64,000 nucleotides of DNA from Malania oleifera (Eukaryota > Streptophyta > Magnoliopsida > Santalales > Ximeniaceae). The DNA lies in NCBI RefSeq assembly GCF_029873635.1, contig NC_080420.1, positions 123,574,719 through 123,638,718 of the forward strand, written 5' to 3'. This document shows positions 62,501 to 64,000 of this stretch, piece by piece. Under the pieces are notes generated by a model that did no database searches, was not told where the DNA came from, and was given only the letters and a program-made list of their open reading frames with translations. Both the position numbers and the translations under genes were made by a program. Each line of letters starts with the position of its first letter. Within the stretch, counting starts at the first letter, position 1.

Positions 62501-63246
62501 CAAGATCTTGAAAGCTTCGTGCTCTTGAATTTCAATGAAGCAAGAAGTTTGTTGGTTCAGGTGAACTGCAGATCCTCTTGATATTTCAGTCCAGTTTACA
62601 AAATCTATTGTTGTATAACTATTGTTGCTGCACTCATTCCTTGTGCAATGCAGGTTACTGCTGCCTTGGCTGTGGCAGAAGCTGCATACGAATTTGAACA
62701 CCGGGATCTGCACTGGTTAAGTTGTCATGCAACATAAGGTTGTAATGGGGCTTTGCTTTGCATGACTGCCCATTTAGAATATTCTTTTTTTGTCACAGGG
62801 GGAACATCCTTCTAAGTCGTAAAGAGTCTGAAACATTACAATTCACCCTTGAGGGAAGGCACTTGTCCATAACCACATTTGGACTGTTCATATCAATAAT
62901 TGACTTCACCCTATCCAGAATTAATACCGGTAAATATTTGTGCATTTGAAACTTGTAATTATTATAATATGCCACATCTGAGGTCAACTCTTTGTTGCTG
63001 ATTCATCATGCTGAACAAGCTTTCTTTGTGAACAGGAGAAGACATACTTTTTCTCGACTTATCTGCAGATCCAGAACTATTTGAGGGTCCAAAAGGGGAT
63101 AAACAAGTAAGAAAATGCAAAATAAGTTGTAAACATTTTTAAGTATTCCATTTTTCGCTCTTGCACCAAACTGATGTCCAATATTATCTGCAGTCAGATA
63201 CATATCGCAAGATGAAGGAGATAACTGAAGACTACTGGGAAGGAAG
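50580..63246 (+). CDS. HASPIN: HASPIN histone H3 Thr3 kinase (3' end outside window)
   Basis: Family role: atypical kinase phosphorylating histone H3 Thr3 at mitotic centromeres. Exons: 50580-50595, 50697-50829, 50958-51047, 52189-52279, 52577-53172, 54611-54734, 55239-55348, 61932-62043, 62468-62560, 62654-62715, 62799-62929, 63036-63106, 63194-63246. All GT-AG and in phase, 560 complete codons. ATG 50580 was chosen as first Met in phase with DLWSEII, which the plant family has near its start. Seen: RRRKP and SLSTRG motifs, [22 protein letters not shown], glycine loop GEGTYGEAF 318-326, Lys334 (CKIVPI), HRDLHWGN with Asp473, and IIDFTLSR with Asp511 where most kinases have DFG. EDYWEG is the last block seen; the final ~40-70 residues (the RTNVLWL region in relatives) are not before 64000. 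Intron 7 (6.6 kb) contains a Copia element. Confidence 0.95.
51048..52188. other. HASPIN intron 3
   Basis: 1.14-kb GT-AG intron. At 51346-51420 ACAACAACAACAA...GAAGCCTTAAGTCCC resembles a fragment of a plant SINE tail or body. Otherwise unremarkable T-rich intron sequence. Confidence 0.6.
53489..53623. mobile_element. 135-bp MITE in HASPIN intron 5, copy 1
   Basis: Almost fully palindromic: TGTTTGGGAGCATGGA at the left and its complement TCCATGCTCCCAAACA at the right, with inner arms TTGGATTTGGATTTGTGG / CCACACAAATTCAAATCCAA. Flanked by CTA on both sides (53486-53488, 53624-53626). Superfamily not certain; a 3-bp duplication fits PIF/Harbinger-like elements but the usual TTA/TAA is not seen. 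Confidence 0.85.
53810..53944. mobile_element. 135-bp MITE in HASPIN intron 5, copy 2
   Basis: Same length, ends and CTA flanks (53807-53809, 53945-53947) as the copy at 53489-53623, with scattered differences; its right TIR is more decayed (CCACACTCCAAAACA). It begins 186 bp after the end of copy 1. Confidence 0.85.
55447..55629 (-). mobile_element. Au-like SINE, antisense in HASPIN intron 7
   Basis: On the minus strand it runs from a tRNA-like head (A-box region ATCAATGGTCAGGTTG, B-box region GGTTATGGTTTGAGTCC) through AACAGCCTCTCAGCATAAAAAGC and GCAAAGCGGGGAGCC to the 3' end. A 14-bp target duplication GCTCTCATACTTTT flanks it (55433-55446, 55630-55643). Confidence 0.9.
56354..56753 (-). 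repeat. 3' LTR of Copia element
   Basis: 400 bp; in element orientation it starts TGTTGGGCTTTTG and ends TCCTAACA. It contains a CG/CT-rich stretch (GCGAGAGAGAGCGAGAGCGAG on the minus strand). The small plus-strand frame at 56455-56676 is an LTR shadow. Confidence 0.97.
56846..58560 (-). pseudogene. Copia RT-RNase H, one stop codon and upstream frameshift
   Basis: Second part of the polyprotein. The RT runs from about 58370 ([29 protein letters not shown]) through [14 protein letters not shown] to YVDDM near 57800 and DADFAGD...RKSTTGF (RNase H, about 57290), ending at 56846. One in-frame TAG at 57920-57922, where APRQWY is usual, splits it into two ORFs in the same frame; a Gln codon has become a stop. 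The join to the upstream ORF (58513-60750) needs a frame change near 58540-58560. All major RT and RNase H motifs are still present. Confidence 0.92.
58513..60750 (-). CDS. Copia gag-protease-integrase ORF (745 aa)
   Basis: Long intact ORF of the Copia element. Gag at the N-terminus ([18 protein letters not shown], residues ~15-190), zinc knuckle [14 protein letters not shown] (~242-255), protease active site LDSGASFH (~291-298), GAG-pre-integrase/HHCC ([15 protein letters not shown] to CKSCILGKQ, ~415-455), and integrase core with [24 protein letters not shown] and [10 protein letters not shown] (~480-600). It ends early because of a frameshift before RT. This is transposon protein, not a host gene. 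Start ATG 60750 lies 17 bp inside the PBS. Confidence 0.93.
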   Translation of the reverse strand: MGAMAEEVGRASGIEKFDGTDFGIWRMQIEDYLYGKKLHLPLLGEKPATMKDEEWTLLDRQVLGVIRLTLSRSVAHNVVKEKTTADLMKALSGMYEKPSANNKVHLMKKLFNLKMTENASIAQHLNEFNTITNQLSSVEIDFDDEIRALIVLASLPNSWEAMRMAVSNSTGKKKLKYNDIRDLILAEEIRRRDVGETSGSGSALNLETRGRGNDRNSDRGRSKSRNYNRNRSKSRPGQKGQCWNCGKTGHFRRQCKSLKKRSEDDSANAVTEEVQDALLLAVDSPLDDWVLDSGASFHTTSHHEIIQNYVAGDFGNVYLADGTALDVVGMGNVRMSLPNGSVWLLEKVRHIHDLRRNLIFVGQLDDEGHAMLFAGGTWKVTKGARVLARGKKSGTLYMTSSPRDTIAIAEANTDTSLWHRRLGHMSEKGMKMLLSRGKLPELKSVDFELCKSCILGKQKRVSFLKSGRTPKAEKLELVHTDLWGPSPVASLGGSRYYVTFIDDSTRKVWVYFLRNKYDVFETFKKWKAMVETETGLKVKCLRSDNGGEYIDGGFREYCAAHGIKMEKTIPGTPQQNGVAERMNRTLNEHARSMRLHAGLPKIFWADAVSTAAYLINQGPSVPMEFRLPEEIWSDKEVNFSYLKVFGCVSYVYVDSDARSKLDAKSKICYFIGYGDEKFGYRFWDEQNRKIIRSRNVIFNEQVMYKDRSTVVSDVTAIDQKNSKFINLDELTKILSRKGVKIIGRM
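60767..60778 (-). other. Primer binding site of Copia element
   Basis: Minus-strand TGGTATCAGAGC, two bases from the inner edge of the 5' LTR, complementary to the 3' end of plant initiator Met tRNA. Confidence 0.9.
60781..61180 (-). repeat. 5' LTR of Copia element
   Basis: 400 bp, same ends as 56354-56753 and five substitutions by eye, no indels. In element orientation it drives transcription toward lower coordinates, against the HASPIN transcript. Confidence 0.97.
61843..61943 (+). repeat. Tandem duplication of HASPIN exon 8 splice acceptor
   Basis: Two 46-bp copies (61843-61888, 61898-61943) with a 55-bp period. Each contains TTTTGACATAAATATT, CTTGTTCTGCAG and the first 12 exon bases TTTAAGGGTCTG. 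The second copy continues into the true exon (CCGTGGCAG...). The first is followed by AATCTATGA, so splicing there (exon start 61877) would give four codons and an in-frame TGA. Both acceptors look equally good by eye. Confidence 0.93.
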
Positions 63247-64000
63247 GTATAACTGCTGACATCTTAATACTCCATTTTGTACAAATTCAACGTAGCTAAG
63301 CTCTATTTTTGACATCCCAATTACAAATTTTATAACTAAAATGCTGATGGAATAATTGCACTGCACTGGAATTATGAGAATGAAACTATGCAAGAGAAAT
63401 CATGTACAATGCTATCTTGATAATCGTATCTTAGGTAACCTAGGAAACAAACATAAATATAATTATGAACTTGAAACTATCCAAAAGATAAAAACATCCT
63501 CACAAAAAATTACTTTCTCTCACCCCTTCACCAGTGCAAATAACATTGAGGATTTGCCAAGTAGAAACTGGGAACTTTGCTGTCACGTGAGACTGAAGAA
63601 ATCTGCAAGTGATGGTACCTAGTTGAAGTTTTTGATGAACCAAAATAGTAATTAAACCGAATGTGCTTCCTGTGCTCATGGAAGACATATATTTAGCAAT
63701 CTGAATGGCACTCTTGTTCTCTCAATATAATCATTTCTCTCAATATAATCATGTTGTGCAAATCAAATACAGCAAAGCAGATAACCCCGTAGCAGAAAAA
63801 ACAAAAATAAACGCAGAGAGAACACTTAGATTTGTGTGGTTGAAGTTTGAAGCCTTTGTACATGGGTAAGAGATTAGAGAATTTCACCACGAATCAAGCA
63901 GTACAGTGGGGCTGCCCCTGCACCCATGGAAAATTCTTGTGTAGCAGCAAACATTAAAAAGTGATCGTGGGCACCTGTGCCCTTTCCCTCAGCCAGTTGT
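63247..64000. other. HASPIN intron 13, continuing past the window
   Basis: It starts with donor AG|GTATAACTG after the EDYWEG block. I find no exon encoding the expected C-terminal end. The frame at 63356-63622 has no resemblance to it. AATCATTTCTCTCAATAT repeats twice near 63726-63750. Confidence 0.6.

Noticed and set aside
62426-62713. Minus-strand 95-codon ORF
   Set aside because: It is antisense to HASPIN exons 9 and 10 and their intron, and has no support of its own.
63356-63622. Final HASPIN exon in this plus-strand frame
   Set aside because: No match to the conserved C-terminal kinase end, no in-phase acceptor that continues the EDYWEG block; the real exon is probably past 64000.

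Overview
This is nuclear DNA of a flowering plant, most likely a eudicot with a repeat-rich genome. It carries two spliced host genes with GT-AG introns, both close to Arabidopsis-type proteins. The rest is AT-rich and dominated by plant LTR retrotransposons, solo LTRs, hAT and other MITEs, tRNA-derived SINEs and microsatellites. No prokaryotic, organellar, rRNA or CRISPR features were seen.

Host gene 1 (minus strand, coding 22082 down to 12168) is a membrane-anchored receptor-like Ser/Thr kinase of the Arabidopsis At2g42960/At3g59110/At5g18500 type. Seven coding exons join in phase into 527 codons. The last coding exon (12168-12344) lies 7.2 kb from the previous one, behind an intron full of repeats. 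Host gene 2 (plus strand, 50580 to at least 63246) is the mitotic histone H3 kinase HASPIN. Thirteen exons are in phase, and the C-terminal end runs past the window. Its intron 7 holds an antisense Tnt1/Tork-like Copia element (56354-61180), and the 3' splice site of that intron is tandemly duplicated.

Layout: 1-8921 is a SIRE-like Copia remnant with a truncated 5' LTR, a broken gag, no pol and a 3' LTR, and a solo LTR is nested in its gag. 8922-12167 holds a second solo LTR and the RLK downstream region. 12168-22900 is the RLK gene; its last intron carries a degenerate LINE tail, tandem duplications and a 3.2-kb segment (A) flanked by ~340-bp direct repeats. 22900-25223 is the RLK upstream region with a SINE. 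25224-30005 is a second copy (B) of segment A, split by a 2.1-kb solo LTR. 30006-37442 holds a hAT MITE, a third solo LTR, a SINE and AT-rich DNA. 37443-46518 is a decayed Tat-lineage Gypsy element with matching target duplications; its 3' part carries minisatellites and two nested solo LTRs. 46952-49121 is another solo LTR. 49122-64000 is the HASPIN promoter and gene.

The most unusual signal is shared by several LTR families. Just upstream of the LTR TATA box, each has a dense array of short CG-containing palindromes or near-palindromes: TCGTCGACGA in five solo LTRs of one family, CGGTCGACCG in a second family, and CAGACGACTGA in the SIRE-like LTR. The second notable signal is the duplicated HASPIN splice acceptor, whose upstream copy would end the protein before the catalytic loop.
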